Part shown: piece after piece, positions 19,701 to 28,687 of the stretch
Layout of the letters: each line of letters starts with the position of its first letter
Position numbering within the stretch: the first letter of the stretch is position 1
From: an uncultured Clostridia bacterium
Lineage (GTDB): Bacteria; Bacillota; Clostridia; TANB77; CAG-508
NCBI GenBank assembly: GCA_944392485.1
Contig: CALXWO010000003.1
Location: forward strand, 62,001 to 126,000
Length of the DNA: 64,000 nt
Reading direction: 5' to 3'
Position numbers and translations under genes: made by a program
The notes under the pieces: generated by a model
What the model saw: only the letters and a program-made list of their open reading frames with translations
Databases searched by the model: none
Told to the model about the DNA's origin: nothing

Positions 19701-21287
19701 GAGTCATTACCTGCTGTAGTATCTTCATATTTAATCCCATTATATATGAAAACAACTTTATAATCTGATTGTGCTATTGGTATATTTTCAAAGCTATAAT
19801 ATCCATTCTCATCTGTTGTAGTGTCTGCAGCGACAAAACCATCTGAAGTTGTTCTCAATTCAACATCTATTCCTTCAAGTCCTTCTTCTGTAATTGTTAC
19901 TCTTATATAATCTCCTTGTCCTTTTCCAACTTCTGTATATGTGATATTTCCTTGATCATCTTTGACAGCTATATAGTTTCCATTCCCAGTCTCTACTTTT
20001 TCATATATATAGTATTCATCTCTTACTCCGTTAGGTCCTGATATTAATTTATCTCCTTTTTGAGCATCTTGCCATACATAGCCATTTATATTGATTAATG
20101 GTTGATTTTCTATACCTATGCTAATAGTTCTTTCTCCAGGTAAAGTCGTCCAGGTACCTTCATCTATTTTATATTTACTGCAATCTTGTTTTACATATAT
20201 TTTTGTTGTTTCTTTTAATATCTTATATCCTGTAGGAGCTTTTGTTTCTTTTATAGTTATTATAATAGGGTTACTACTTCCATCACCTTGTATATCCCTT
20301 AAATTAATTTCTCCTGCGCTTACCATTCCAGTTGCTACATTATCGTTTATTTCAAAGTTATATTTTCTTCTATCTATATAAGAAATATTTTCAATTTTTA
20401 CGTCAAAATATGCACCACTTATAGTTTTTTGAGAAATAGAATCTTTTTTTATAACATTTACATTAAATTTAGGGTTTTCTGCTTCTTCTGTTTTGAACAT
20501 GAGTCTCGCCTGACTTGCATTACCTTTTAAAAAATATATCCTTGCGTGAACATCCTTTAGCCCTAAATTGTTCCAACTGTTTCTTATAGCGTTTTCTGTT
20601 GTACCTTTTGCATAAATATTTCCGCTTCCTCCATCAGCAGAAAAGCTTACTGTTTGTCCAGTTAATTTGCTAATTGCGGTTTTTATTGAATTCGAATATT
20701 GGTGTGAATACGCCAAACCATTTCTTAAAGAGAATGGTCCATTCCATACCAAACCAGAATCTTGTACCTGATACAAAACATTAGCCCATTTATTAAGTGT
20801 ATCAAAGTAGATTGAATTATCTTTAGTTTTTGTTACAGTTTTTGTGTCTTCAATATATTTTAATGTTATTGTATTAGGAGTTATATCTAAGATATGTTCA
20901 ATCTTTAAGTATCCTTTTCCACCAGTTTCTAGTGCTCCACAATAAGCATTGTTTACAAAATCCACTCCTCCTTCTACACTATGAACTCCAGAACCTCCGC
21001 ATCATATAATACCCATCTGTTCCTGCTTTACTAAATCCTGCAGATACTTTTTTTCCAACAGTCCATCTTGAAGGAATTGCACTTATGCTATTTGCTTTAT
21101 ATAAGTCATATGATAAAGCATATTCATCATTTTCAGTAACATCCTTTCCGCTTACTGTAAATTCTTCTCCATATGGATTAAATGTATAGCTTGCTGCATT
21201 TTCAGTTTTAGGAAGAACTAGTAACATTATCAATGCCATTATTTCTATTATTAATATTTTTATTAATATTTTTTTATCTTTATTCAT
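16766..21287 (-). CDS. giant SdrD/Cna-B-type surface protein, with +1 shift at CGG (20999)
   Basis: About 1500 aa. An N-terminal signal segment (IMALIMLLVLPKTENAA) is followed by a mature region; at residue 97 the zero frame reads MMRRFWSS-stop, but dropping the C at 20999 in ATG ATG [C] GGA GGT TCT gives MMGGSGVHSVEGG and 1400 more residues. Later parts show Cna-B/SdrD-like beta domains (INGYVWQDAQKGDK, GTVWDDGKFNNANG, DGYYEFEGYIPGNYII) and end in TKPTGED, a hydrophobic helix and KKFVIKK, so it is held in the membrane by its tail. Second gene of a two-gene operon, 18 bp after its partner. Start ATG 21287 behind GGGGGG. A likely adhesin or envelope scaffold. Confidence 0.85.
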
Positions 21288-21305
21288 ATTACTATTCCCC
21301 CCTTC

Positions 21306-24300
21306 TTATATTCTTACTCTCAGTACTTTTTTATTTATTAAGTATATTCCTGCTCCGAGCACCAGCATACTTGCTATTGCTATTCCTATATACATTATTG
21401 GTGAACCTGTTGCTATTGATACTAATAAACTTGCTATGCTTATGTCGTCTTCTCCGGCTTGGTTGTTGCCTCCAGTTGAATCATATTCTGCTATACCTTC
21501 TAGGTTTGTGCTTTCTCCTATTTCTGCAATATTATCAATTACTCCAGTTGAATTTGATTGTAATGTTCTTGTTAGTACAAGTGTTACACTCTTGCTTTCT
21601 CCTGGTTTTATTGCTTCTTCTGCTATAGATTCGTTATGTAATATTCCACTTCCGTCCATATACCAATCTGGGTTAGTTTCTGATGTAAATACCATTCCTT
21701 CTGGTAAATAATCTAATAAGTCTGTTACATAACCATCTACATCTCCTTCGTTTGTTATTTGTAATTCATATTCTACCAATAGTACTGTTCCAGCTAATCT
21801 TCTTGCAGAAATTTCTACTTTTGTAAAGTTTGTATCATCATATTCGTATGTTGTTGTTCCTTTGCTATTTGATAGTACTACTTTGCTTATGTATTTATTT
21901 AAGCTTAAATCAAATTTTGCATTTTCTATTAAACCTATGTCTATATTTTCGTTAGTTGTTGAACCATCTATTTTAATTATATCTGTTACTCCAACCAATA
22001 TTTGGTCTCCACCTATTTGTATTTGTTTTGATATTGCATCTGAGTTAGTACTATTTGTTGCTCCACTTGCTTGGTATTTTGTTACAACATATTTACTTGT
22101 ATCGTATTCAAATACTACTAAGTAATCTCCTTGTTCTAAATCTGTAAATTTATATGTTCCTGTTAATGATGTTTCTGTTTCTTTTACTAAATTTCCTTTA
22201 CTATCTAATAATATTACTCTTACGCCTTGTAATATTTGTTCTTGATTATCTCTTATACCATCTTTGTTTTCGTCTATCCAAGCAAGTCCTGAAACACTAT
22301 TTGGATCTTTATTGTCTTCTTGATTATCTGCATTTGGATTATCAAGCATATTTACTAATTTTTCTGTCTCAAATACATTATCTTCATTTACTATAATTTC
22401 CATTGAATTAGTTATAGTAGTTGCATTGCTAAATATTTCATTCACTTTAGCTTTTATAACTATTTTTATTGATTCTTGAACATTGATGTCTTCATTTATT
22501 AATATTAGATTATTACTATCAGCTAAAATATCTTTCTCTTCTCCATCGCTATTTATTACTTTTGCACTTAGCACTTGTAATTCTTCTTGTATTGAATCAA
22601 TTATATTTACATTTTTTACATCTATATAACCGTTATTTGTTATTATAGCAGTATATGTGATTTCATCACCTTCTTTTAAAGTTTTATTCATCTTGTCAGA
22701 TGTTAAAGTTGCTATAATATCTGTATTTCTTTGTAAAATTGTTTTTGTATAATCATTTGATATATATTCATTTTCATCGTTATTAACAGTTCCATTTAAT
22801 TTTAATGTTATGCTTCTTTCAGTTTCACTTACTGGCATTTCATCTGTTATTAATTCTACTGTTACAGAAGCTGTTGTATTAGCTTCTATCTTTTCAAACA
22901 ACAAGTTTATTTGTCTACCGTTTTTTGTTAAAGTTATTCCTTCTACGTCTTGTACAAATGATTGTTCATCTACGTTACAATCTAATCCCTCTGGTAAATT
23001 CATTTTTACATTTACATTTTGTAATTGTGAATCTGTTAAATTTGTTGCTTCTATTATTAGATTCATAGTTGAATTACTATATACATTTACTTCCTCATTA
23101 TATCCATATTTTAATTTTAAACCTAAAGATGCTTCCTTTATTGTTTTAGAGTCCGTTGCTTTTACAGGCTCAATATTGTCTGCACTAATTACAATGTTGT
23201 TATTAAACTTGTTTGCATTTTCTCCTTCACCTATATATGCAACAACCTGATATTCTAAATTAGCACTTTCACCTGGTTCTAATTTTTCTACTTGTTTATC
23301 TTTAGCTTTTAAAGATTCATCCTCGTCATAAGTATATACTGGTGTTCCATCTGGGTTTATAAAATCTCCATTTTCATCTACTGTATCATCTTCTATAACT
23401 CCACATTGAACCAAATCATAGAACACACCATTTTCTATAGTTGCTGTTAAATTTACATTGTTAAGAGTTTCGTCTGATATGTTTGTTACTGTAACTTTAT
23501 ATCTTATTACTTGTCCGTTATTTACTTCTTTTTGGTCTTTTATATCTTCTCCGCCAGCAGTAACTTCCATGTTAATTCTTAAAGCATTATTTACAACTTC
23601 TTCTCCTGGCTCTCCTGGTTCTTCTGGAATTTCTGCACCTGGAAGAATTACATTATATTTTATTGTGTTTTCTATTTGTTCTTCTGCTATTGTTCCACTT
23701 AATGTTAATGTATTTGATGCTGTACTTGCATCTTCTAATATTTTTGCTATGTATTGCACTGTTAGTGTTTGTGCATTCTCCATGCCTTCTAGTAATTCTA
23801 TTTTAAATGATTTTATATTGTTAAAGTTTGTTACATTTGTTTTCCAACTTTCAGAATCTACTGCTGGGCTTTCTTCTTCTGAATAATATATAGTTGCTCC
23901 TTCTACTTCTGCCACTGCTCCTGTTAAAGTAGTTCCTTCTGATACTTTTCCTATTATATTTGTACCGTTAATTTTGTCTCCGTAGTTGTTTATAATATCT
24001 GTTTTTACTGTTATTTCTTCTCCATTATTTGCTTCTATATTTATTGTATTTTTATTTATTTCTTGAACAGAATTTTCCCCTGCTGTTATAACACTTCTTG
24101 TTACTAATCCTTCTCTTGATTTAATTTCTAATGTTTTTGTTCTTTCTACTGTTTCTGCATCATTAATACATGTAGCTTTTATTTCTACATTTTTACTTGC
24201 CATAAATTTTTCTGTTTTTAAGTTTGCTTCTATTACTATATTTGCTCCGCCTTGTGCAGAATTTTCATTATATTTTGTTTGTTCTCCTTGTAATTCTATT

Positions 24301-26177
24301 TCTATTACTTTGTTCCCTGCTTCGTTAGTTTTTACTTCTTTTCTTACTATTGAAAGTTCATCTTCGTATAATAAGCTTACTTCTCCTAAAGATACTTCTG
24401 TTATTTCTTTTGGCATTTCTATTTGTATTACTGGATTTTTAAATAATTTATTGCTTTCGTCTAAAGCTTTTAGTTCTGCTGTTATTTTTACGTTGTTTTC
24501 TGCTTGGCTTGTTAAAGTAGTTTTGTCAATTGATATGTCAAATGATGTTGTTGGTTCTACAAAGTTTGCTGTTTTTGTTTTATTTGTATTTACAATTGCT
24601 GTTTCCTCTTCGTTTGCTACTATAATATTGCTTGTGTTTGTTAGTGTTTGTATTTCTTTTATATTGTCTAGATTATCAATTTTTATTGCTTTTGTGTTTG
24701 TTATTTCTATAATTCCTTCAGAAACAGCTTTACTTGTTTCTATTACTATGCTTCTTACTGTACCTTCATATTCTACTACGTAGTTTTCTTCTTCTGTTTC
24801 TTCTGATAGCTTAATTTCTTTTAATGGCACAGTTTTATTTTCTGCGTTATATATTGTTATTGTTCCTTCTGTTCCTAAAACTTTTAAAGCTTCTGCTTTA
24901 TTTATTATTGTTTCTTTATAATATGTATTTGCTTCTCCTTCAATATTTGTTTGGTCAGCTTGGCTTTCTAATGTTATTTTGCTTGCTAATTGGCTATATG
25001 GAACATATATATTTTCTTTAGTTTTGTATTCTGTTTCTTCCCCTATATACATTTTTCCTTTATATATGTTGTTTGTTATGCTGTTTTCTAATGTTACTAC
25101 GTCTCCTATTTCTTCTAGTTTCCCTAATTCAATAGAAATTGATTTTTCTATTCCTCCTGATCTACCATATATCTCCATTGTATTTTTTACATTACTAATA
25201 GATGGTGATGTAATTTCTTCTGTTTCACCATATATATATGTAACTACATATTTATCTTGACTATTTTTTACCCATGAAACTGTGTTATCTTCTTCTACTA
25301 TATTATTGTTAACTGTTATATATGTTTTTTCTTCTTCCTCATTATATTCCCATGCACTATTTTCTCCATCTGCAAACTCTATACTGCTCTTTCCGTTTGT
25401 GCTTTCTGTTCCATATGATGCCACTTTTACTTCTTCTGGATTAATTCCTGTTTCTGGATTTGGAATTTCTATTGTTGATGTTTTTATTGGTGCTTTATTA
25501 TCTTTTAAGCTTGTTGTAACTAATAATTGTACTACTCTCTTATCTGCACCATTTATATTATATATTTTGTTTGTTATAACTTCTTGGCTTAATTCTATGT
25601 CTTCTCCTTTTATTTCGTTTGTTGTCCATTCTATTTTTACTGATTTTACTACATCTATATCTGTTACTTTTCCGCTTCCGTCTATATATTCTCCTGTTAA
25701 TTTAATTTCACTTACCATGTTTAATAAAGCTAAATTATATTTATCTTGTTTTTTTGCTGTTATTTCTAATGCTGCATTTAAACCTTTTTCTGCTTCTATC
25801 GTTCCAATTCCTATGTTTGTTATTGCTTGGTTATTTTTTAGGCTAAAGTTTGTGTTTAATAATTCTATTTTGGCATTTCTTAATGTTCCTGTACCTTGAA
25901 CACTTGCTGATATATATAACTTTTCCTCTGATGAATTTATATCTGCTGTTTTTTCTTTTATTCCTCTGTCGTTTGCATCAAGATATACTTCAAACTTTAC
26001 ATTTTCATTGTTTGTTTTATTGTCTTGGTTTGACAAGTCTATTTCTGTTGCATTTACCCTGTTTAAATACGTGCCAAGTAGAGTAAAGTTTGCTAGTGTT
26101 AAGATTATAGCAAGCATTGTTGCAATTACCTTTACTCTTATTCTCCCTTTATTAAAATTTTTAAAATTATTAAACAT
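21306..26177 (-). CDS. giant surface protein with DUF11-like repeats and an SdrD-B domain
   Basis: 1623 aa in one frame. Signal segment VIATMLAIILTLANFTLLG after a basic start, then a long series of beta-sandwich modules with the DUF11-type phrase 'VTNISDETLNNVNLTATI' and 'IITNNGYIDVKNVNIIDSI'. Near the end are an SdrD-B module (GLAWIDENKDGIRDNQEQ) and LLVEYELQITNEGDVDGYVT, then a C-terminal hydrophobic helix (IGIAIASMLVLGAGIYLI) and a short basic tail, without an LPXTG motif. It should span the wall as a stalk. No in-frame CGG in about 1600 codons, which makes the CGG sites elsewhere more striking. Confidence 0.88.
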   Translation of the reverse strand: MFNNFKNFNKGRIRVKVIATMLAIILTLANFTLLGTYLNRVNATEIDLSNQDNKTNNENVKFEVYLDANDRGIKEKTADINSSEEKLYISASVQGTGTLRNAKIELLNTNFSLKNNQAITNIGIGTIEAEKGLNAALEITAKKQDKYNLALLNMVSEIKLTGEYIDGSGKVTDIDVVKSVKIEWTTNEIKGEDIELSQEVITNKIYNINGADKRVVQLLVTTSLKDNKAPIKTSTIEIPNPETGINPEEVKVASYGTESTNGKSSIEFADGENSAWEYNEEEEKTYITVNNNIVEEDNTVSWVKNSQDKYVVTYIYGETEEITSPSISNVKNTMEIYGRSGGIEKSISIELGKLEEIGDVVTLENSITNNIYKGKMYIGEETEYKTKENIYVPYSQLASKITLESQADQTNIEGEANTYYKETIINKAEALKVLGTEGTITIYNAENKTVPLKEIKLSEETEEENYVVEYEGTVRSIVIETSKAVSEGIIEITNTKAIKIDNLDNIKEIQTLTNTSNIIVANEEETAIVNTNKTKTANFVEPTTSFDISIDKTTLTSQAENNVKITAELKALDESNKLFKNPVIQIEMPKEITEVSLGEVSLLYEDELSIVRKEVKTNEAGNKVIEIELQGEQTKYNENSAQGGANIVIEANLKTEKFMASKNVEIKATCINDAETVERTKTLEIKSREGLVTRSVITAGENSVQEINKNTINIEANNGEEITVKTDIINNYGDKINGTNIIGKVSEGTTLTGAVAEVEGATIYYSEEESPAVDSESWKTNVTNFNNIKSFKIELLEGMENAQTLTVQYIAKILEDASTASNTLTLSGTIAEEQIENTIKYNVILPGAEIPEEPGEPGEEVVNNALRINMEVTAGGEDIKDQKEVNNGQVIRYKVTVTNISDETLNNVNLTATIENGVFYDLVQCGVIEDDTVDENGDFINPDGTPVYTYDEDESLKAKDKQVEKLEPGESANLEYQVVAYIGEGENANKFNNNIVISADNIEPVKATDSKTIKEASLGLKLKYGYNEEVNVYSNSTMNLIIEATNLTDSQLQNVNVKMNLPEGLDCNVDEQSFVQDVEGITLTKNGRQINLLFEKIEANTTASVTVELITDEMPVSETERSITLKLNGTVNNDENEYISNDYTKTILQRNTDIIATLTSDKMNKTLKEGDEITYTAIITNNGYIDVKNVNIIDSIQEELQVLSAKVINSDGEEKDILADSNNLILINEDINVQESIKIVIKAKVNEIFSNATTITNSMEIIVNEDNVFETEKLVNMLDNPNADNQEDNKDPNSVSGLAWIDENKDGIRDNQEQILQGVRVILLDSKGNLVKETETSLTGTYKFTDLEQGDYLVVFEYDTSKYVVTKYQASGATNSTNSDAISKQIQIGGDQILVGVTDIIKIDGSTTNENIDIGLIENAKFDLSLNKYISKVVLSNSKGTTTYEYDDTNFTKVEISARRLAGTVLLVEYELQITNEGDVDGYVTDLLDYLPEGMVFTSETNPDWYMDGSGILHNESIAEEAIKPGESKSVTLVLTRTLQSNSTGVIDNIAEIGESTNLEGIAEYDSTGGNNQAGEDDISIASLLVSIATGSPIMYIGIAIASMLVLGAGIYLINKKVLRVRI

Positions 26178-26237
26178 AATCTTTTTCCTCCTGATAAAAT
26201 TAAATTCTTTTAATGCTATATATATTTATATAGCATT

Positions 26238-26266
26238 ATTCTTACATTTTTATCATTTGTTGTCAA
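26238..26266 (-). promoter_or_regulatory. possible promoter of the surface-protein operon
   Basis: Minus strand TTGACA at 26266-26261 and TAAGAAT around 26244-26238, 16-17 bases apart. Between it and the start codon is a perfect AATGCTATATA / TATATAGCATT hairpin (26213-26238). The rest of 26178-26475 shows only AT-rich sequence. Confidence 0.45.
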
Positions 26267-26475
26267 TATTTGTTTTTTCCTAATTTTACTTTTTTTGTAA
26301 ATTTCTTTTGTTTTAGTTTACGGGTACTTGTTTTTGAGGATTTTTTATCCTAAAATTACATTTATATGACATTTTTGTAATATTTGTATTATTTAAATTT
26401 ACATATCTATACATATTAATTATAACCGGTTATGTAAACTTTTTCAAGTGTTTTTGCTACTTTTTTTACCAATTT

Positions 26476-26520
26476 GGACGTATTATTTTGGCATAATTTT
26501 TTTGCCAAAATAATACGTCC
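26476..26520. terminator. intrinsic terminator after the patatin gene
   Basis: 18-bp arms GGACGTATTATTTTGGCA and TGCCAAAATAATACGTCC around a T-rich loop. It ends directly at the patatin stop codon. Confidence 0.7.
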
Positions 26521-26521
26521 T

Positions 26522-27358
26522 TTATTTAATACTTTTTTTTATTTTTATAATATGATCTAATGTTTGCATATATCCTTCTCTATATGCAAATTCTAATTTA
26601 CTTATGCTAAAAGGTTTTACATCTTTTAGGTCTATTTCTATTGAATAATCACTTGCTTTTATTGATTCTCTAATTAAATTTTCTGTCATTAAATCTAATG
26701 ATTGCATTGCTATATTGTATATGGTTTTTTGTTTTCTTGGGCTTTTTAATTTAAACCTTATTGAAATTACCTTATCTACTCCTAATTTTTTTGTTTCTAT
26801 TGTTGGAAGATTATCAAAAATTCCTCCATCTACAAATTGGTATCCTTTATATTCAAATGGACTGTACATTCCTGGAAATGTTGAACTTGCTCTTACTGCT
26901 TTTCCTATTTCTATATCATGTATGTATTCTTCCCCTTGTAGTCCCTCGCAATTTGTAAATATTATTTCTCTATCTGATAAAAGGTCTGTTGTTGGTATTG
27001 TTATTGGCATTTTAATGTCTTTTATGTATTTTATTTCTTTTAATTTTGCAGCTTCTTCTATTGCAAGTTCTATGTTATGACTTGATGTAATTCCTCCGAG
27101 TCTTATTCCTCTTACTTCTCTCATCCCATTAAGTATATCTTTTGGTGATATAGCCATTACAGATTTTGAAAAATAGTTAAATATTTTTATCATTTCATCT
27201 GTTGTGTACCCCATTGCATAAAGGGCTGCAACAATGCTTCCTGCCGATGTTCCACCTACTGCATCTATATTAATTCCATTTTCTTGCAAAGCTTTTATTG
27301 CTCCAATGTGTGCTGCTCCTCTTACTCCTCCTCCTGCTAAGGCTAAACCAATTTTCAT
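26522..27358 (-). CDS. patatin-like phospholipase
   Basis: 278 aa. Oxyanion loop GGGVRGAAH at residues 9-17, nucleophile elbow GTSAG (36-40, Ser38) and the catalytic aspartate in DGG (177-179) give the full Ser-Asp dyad of bacterial patatins (RssA/YlbK-like). No signal peptide or membrane segment, so it is cytosolic or peripheral. It should act as a lipid acyl hydrolase. The start ATG 27358 follows GGAAGAG. A family A repeat lies immediately upstream, between it and the SDR gene. Confidence 0.9.
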   Translation of the reverse strand: MKIGLALAGGGVRGAAHIGAIKALQENGINIDAVGGTSAGSIVAALYAMGYTTDEMIKIFNYFSKSVMAISPKDILNGMREVRGIRLGGITSSHNIELAIEEAAKLKEIKYIKDIKMPITIPTTDLLSDREIIFTNCEGLQGEEYIHDIEIGKAVRASSTFPGMYSPFEYKGYQFVDGGIFDNLPTIETKKLGVDKVISIRFKLKSPRKQKTIYNIAMQSLDLMTENLIRESIKASDYSIEIDLKDVKPFSISKLEFAYREGYMQTLDHIIKIKKSIK

Positions 27359-27379
27359 AAAATCTCTTCCTTTCGGTTT

Positions 27380-27518
27380 ACAGTTTAAATTGAAATTTAA
27401 ATGTGAAGTGAGAAGTGGGATGTGGGAAGTGTGAAACTAGGGTAAGCCTTACGTAGCCTAACCCTAAAAAGCACACCTCACATTTCGCACCTCACACCTC
27501 ACATGAATAAATTACACT
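27380..27518. repeat. MITE-like repeat, family A copy 2
   Basis: Same interior as copy 1 (GAGAAGTGGGATGTGGGAAG, TAAGCCTTACGTAGCCTA, CACACCTCACATTTCGCACC). The outer ends are partly decayed (TTTAAATTG and AAATTACACTTT). It sits between the patatin and SDR genes. Confidence 0.85.
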
Positions 27519-27524
27519 TTTTCT

Positions 27525-28271
27525 CTATGAATTTCTTTTGGTTAATGATTTTCCTACTATCTTTCCTGCAATTTTTTCTGGTACAATTTTGCTTAAAAAT
27601 CTAATGATTTTATTGTTTCCACCTGGAATTATCATATATTTTCCTTTAAACATATTGTCTATTGCATATTCTGCTACGTATTTGCTCGTCATAAGCTTTG
27701 TTTTAAATTTTACATTTGCTTTTTCTAAAAATGGCGTTTTTATTGGACCTGGACATAAGCAACTAATTTTTATATTATATCCGCCCTGTTTTAATTCTTC
27801 GTAAATACTTTGTGTTAACTTTAATACATATGCTTTTGTCGCATGGTATGTTGCCATTTGTGGCCCAGGTAAAAATCCTGCTATTGAAGATACATTTAAT
27901 ATGTACCCACTATTATTTTCTTTCATATCTGCTAAAAATAATTTTGTTAAAGTATGAACAGCACACACATTTGTGCTTATCATATTTAGTTCTGTTATTA
28001 AGTCTGTTTCTGTAAAATCGCCACATGTCCCAAATCCTGCATTATTTATTAATATATCTACTTTGCCAACCTGTTTGTACAGATTAATGCAATTCTCTGC
28101 ATCTCCTAAATCCATACAAATTATTTCGCTTTTTGTTTTTATTTGCTTTTGTACTTCTTCTAATTTATCTTGCTCTCTTGCTACTAATACTAGGTCTATT
28201 CCTTGTTCGCTTAAATATATTGCCATTTCTTTTCCTATTCCTGATGATGCTCCTGTTATTAATGCTTTCAT
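27525..28271 (-). CDS. SDR-family short-chain dehydrogenase (DltE/YqjQ-like)
   Basis: 248 aa. TGASSGIG cofactor motif at residues 6-13, NNAGFG, serine in NVSSIAG and catalytic YHATKAY. The phrase LCPGPIKTPFLEKA and a C-terminal tail (FLSKIVPEKIAGKIVGKSL) resemble the DltE/short-chain acyl-modifying SDR group. NAD(P)H oxidoreductase of unknown substrate. Start ATG 28271 behind AAGGAG. Native codon use, no in-frame CGG. Confidence 0.85.
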   Translation of the reverse strand: MKALITGASSGIGKEMAIYLSEQGIDLVLVAREQDKLEEVQKQIKTKSEIICMDLGDAENCINLYKQVGKVDILINNAGFGTCGDFTETDLITELNMISTNVCAVHTLTKLFLADMKENNSGYILNVSSIAGFLPGPQMATYHATKAYVLKLTQSIYEELKQGGYNIKISCLCPGPIKTPFLEKANVKFKTKLMTSKYVAEYAIDNMFKGKYMIIPGGNNKIIRFLSKIVPEKIAGKIVGKSLTKRNS

Positions 28272-28288
28272 AAATACTCCTTCTTTCT

Positions 28289-28424
28289 AAATTGTAATTT
28301 GTTGTTGTGATGTGAGAGGTGTGAAGTGTGAGGTGTGCTTTTTAGGGCTAGGCTACGTAAGGCTTACCCTAATTTCACACTTCCCACATCCCACTTCTCA
28401 CTTCTCATACAAATTACAGTTAAA
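28289..28424. repeat. MITE-like repeat, family A copy 3 (inverted)
   Basis: Family A in the opposite orientation to copies 1 and 2, bounded on the left by AAATTGTAATTTG. Its right end, CAAATTACAGTT, is shared with the left end of a family B copy, so the two elements are joined. Confidence 0.85.
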
Positions 28425-28531
28425 AGTAATTGTTGATTTTTTGTTGACTTCAACAAAAAATCTTCATTTACTATTCACTTTTCACTTTTAGTTTTTCACT
28501 ATTGTAATTTGCGAAGCAAATTACAATTTAC
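28411..28531. repeat. MITE-like repeat, family B copy 2
   Basis: Interior and right end match family B copy 1 in inverted order (TTGTTGACTTCAACAAAAAA centre, then TTTGCGAAGCAAA hairpin and CAAATTACAATTT). It is shorter than copy 1 because the left terminal hairpin is replaced by family A sequence. Confidence 0.8.
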
Positions 28532-28687
28532 CTATTTGATTTATATGATTATATCAGATATTTTTAAAATTTAACAGTTTTTACTTTATTTATTTTAATT
28601 TTTGTTATATAATCTTTTCAATATTATTTACGGAATTAGCAGTTTGAGCAATTTCTTAATTTTATTTTTAATGGAGGAGATTTTGTA

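Noticed and set aside
28545..28687. T-box or other riboswitch upstream of leuS
   Set aside because: No AGGGTGG core or convincing terminator/antiterminator pair is present in the leader.
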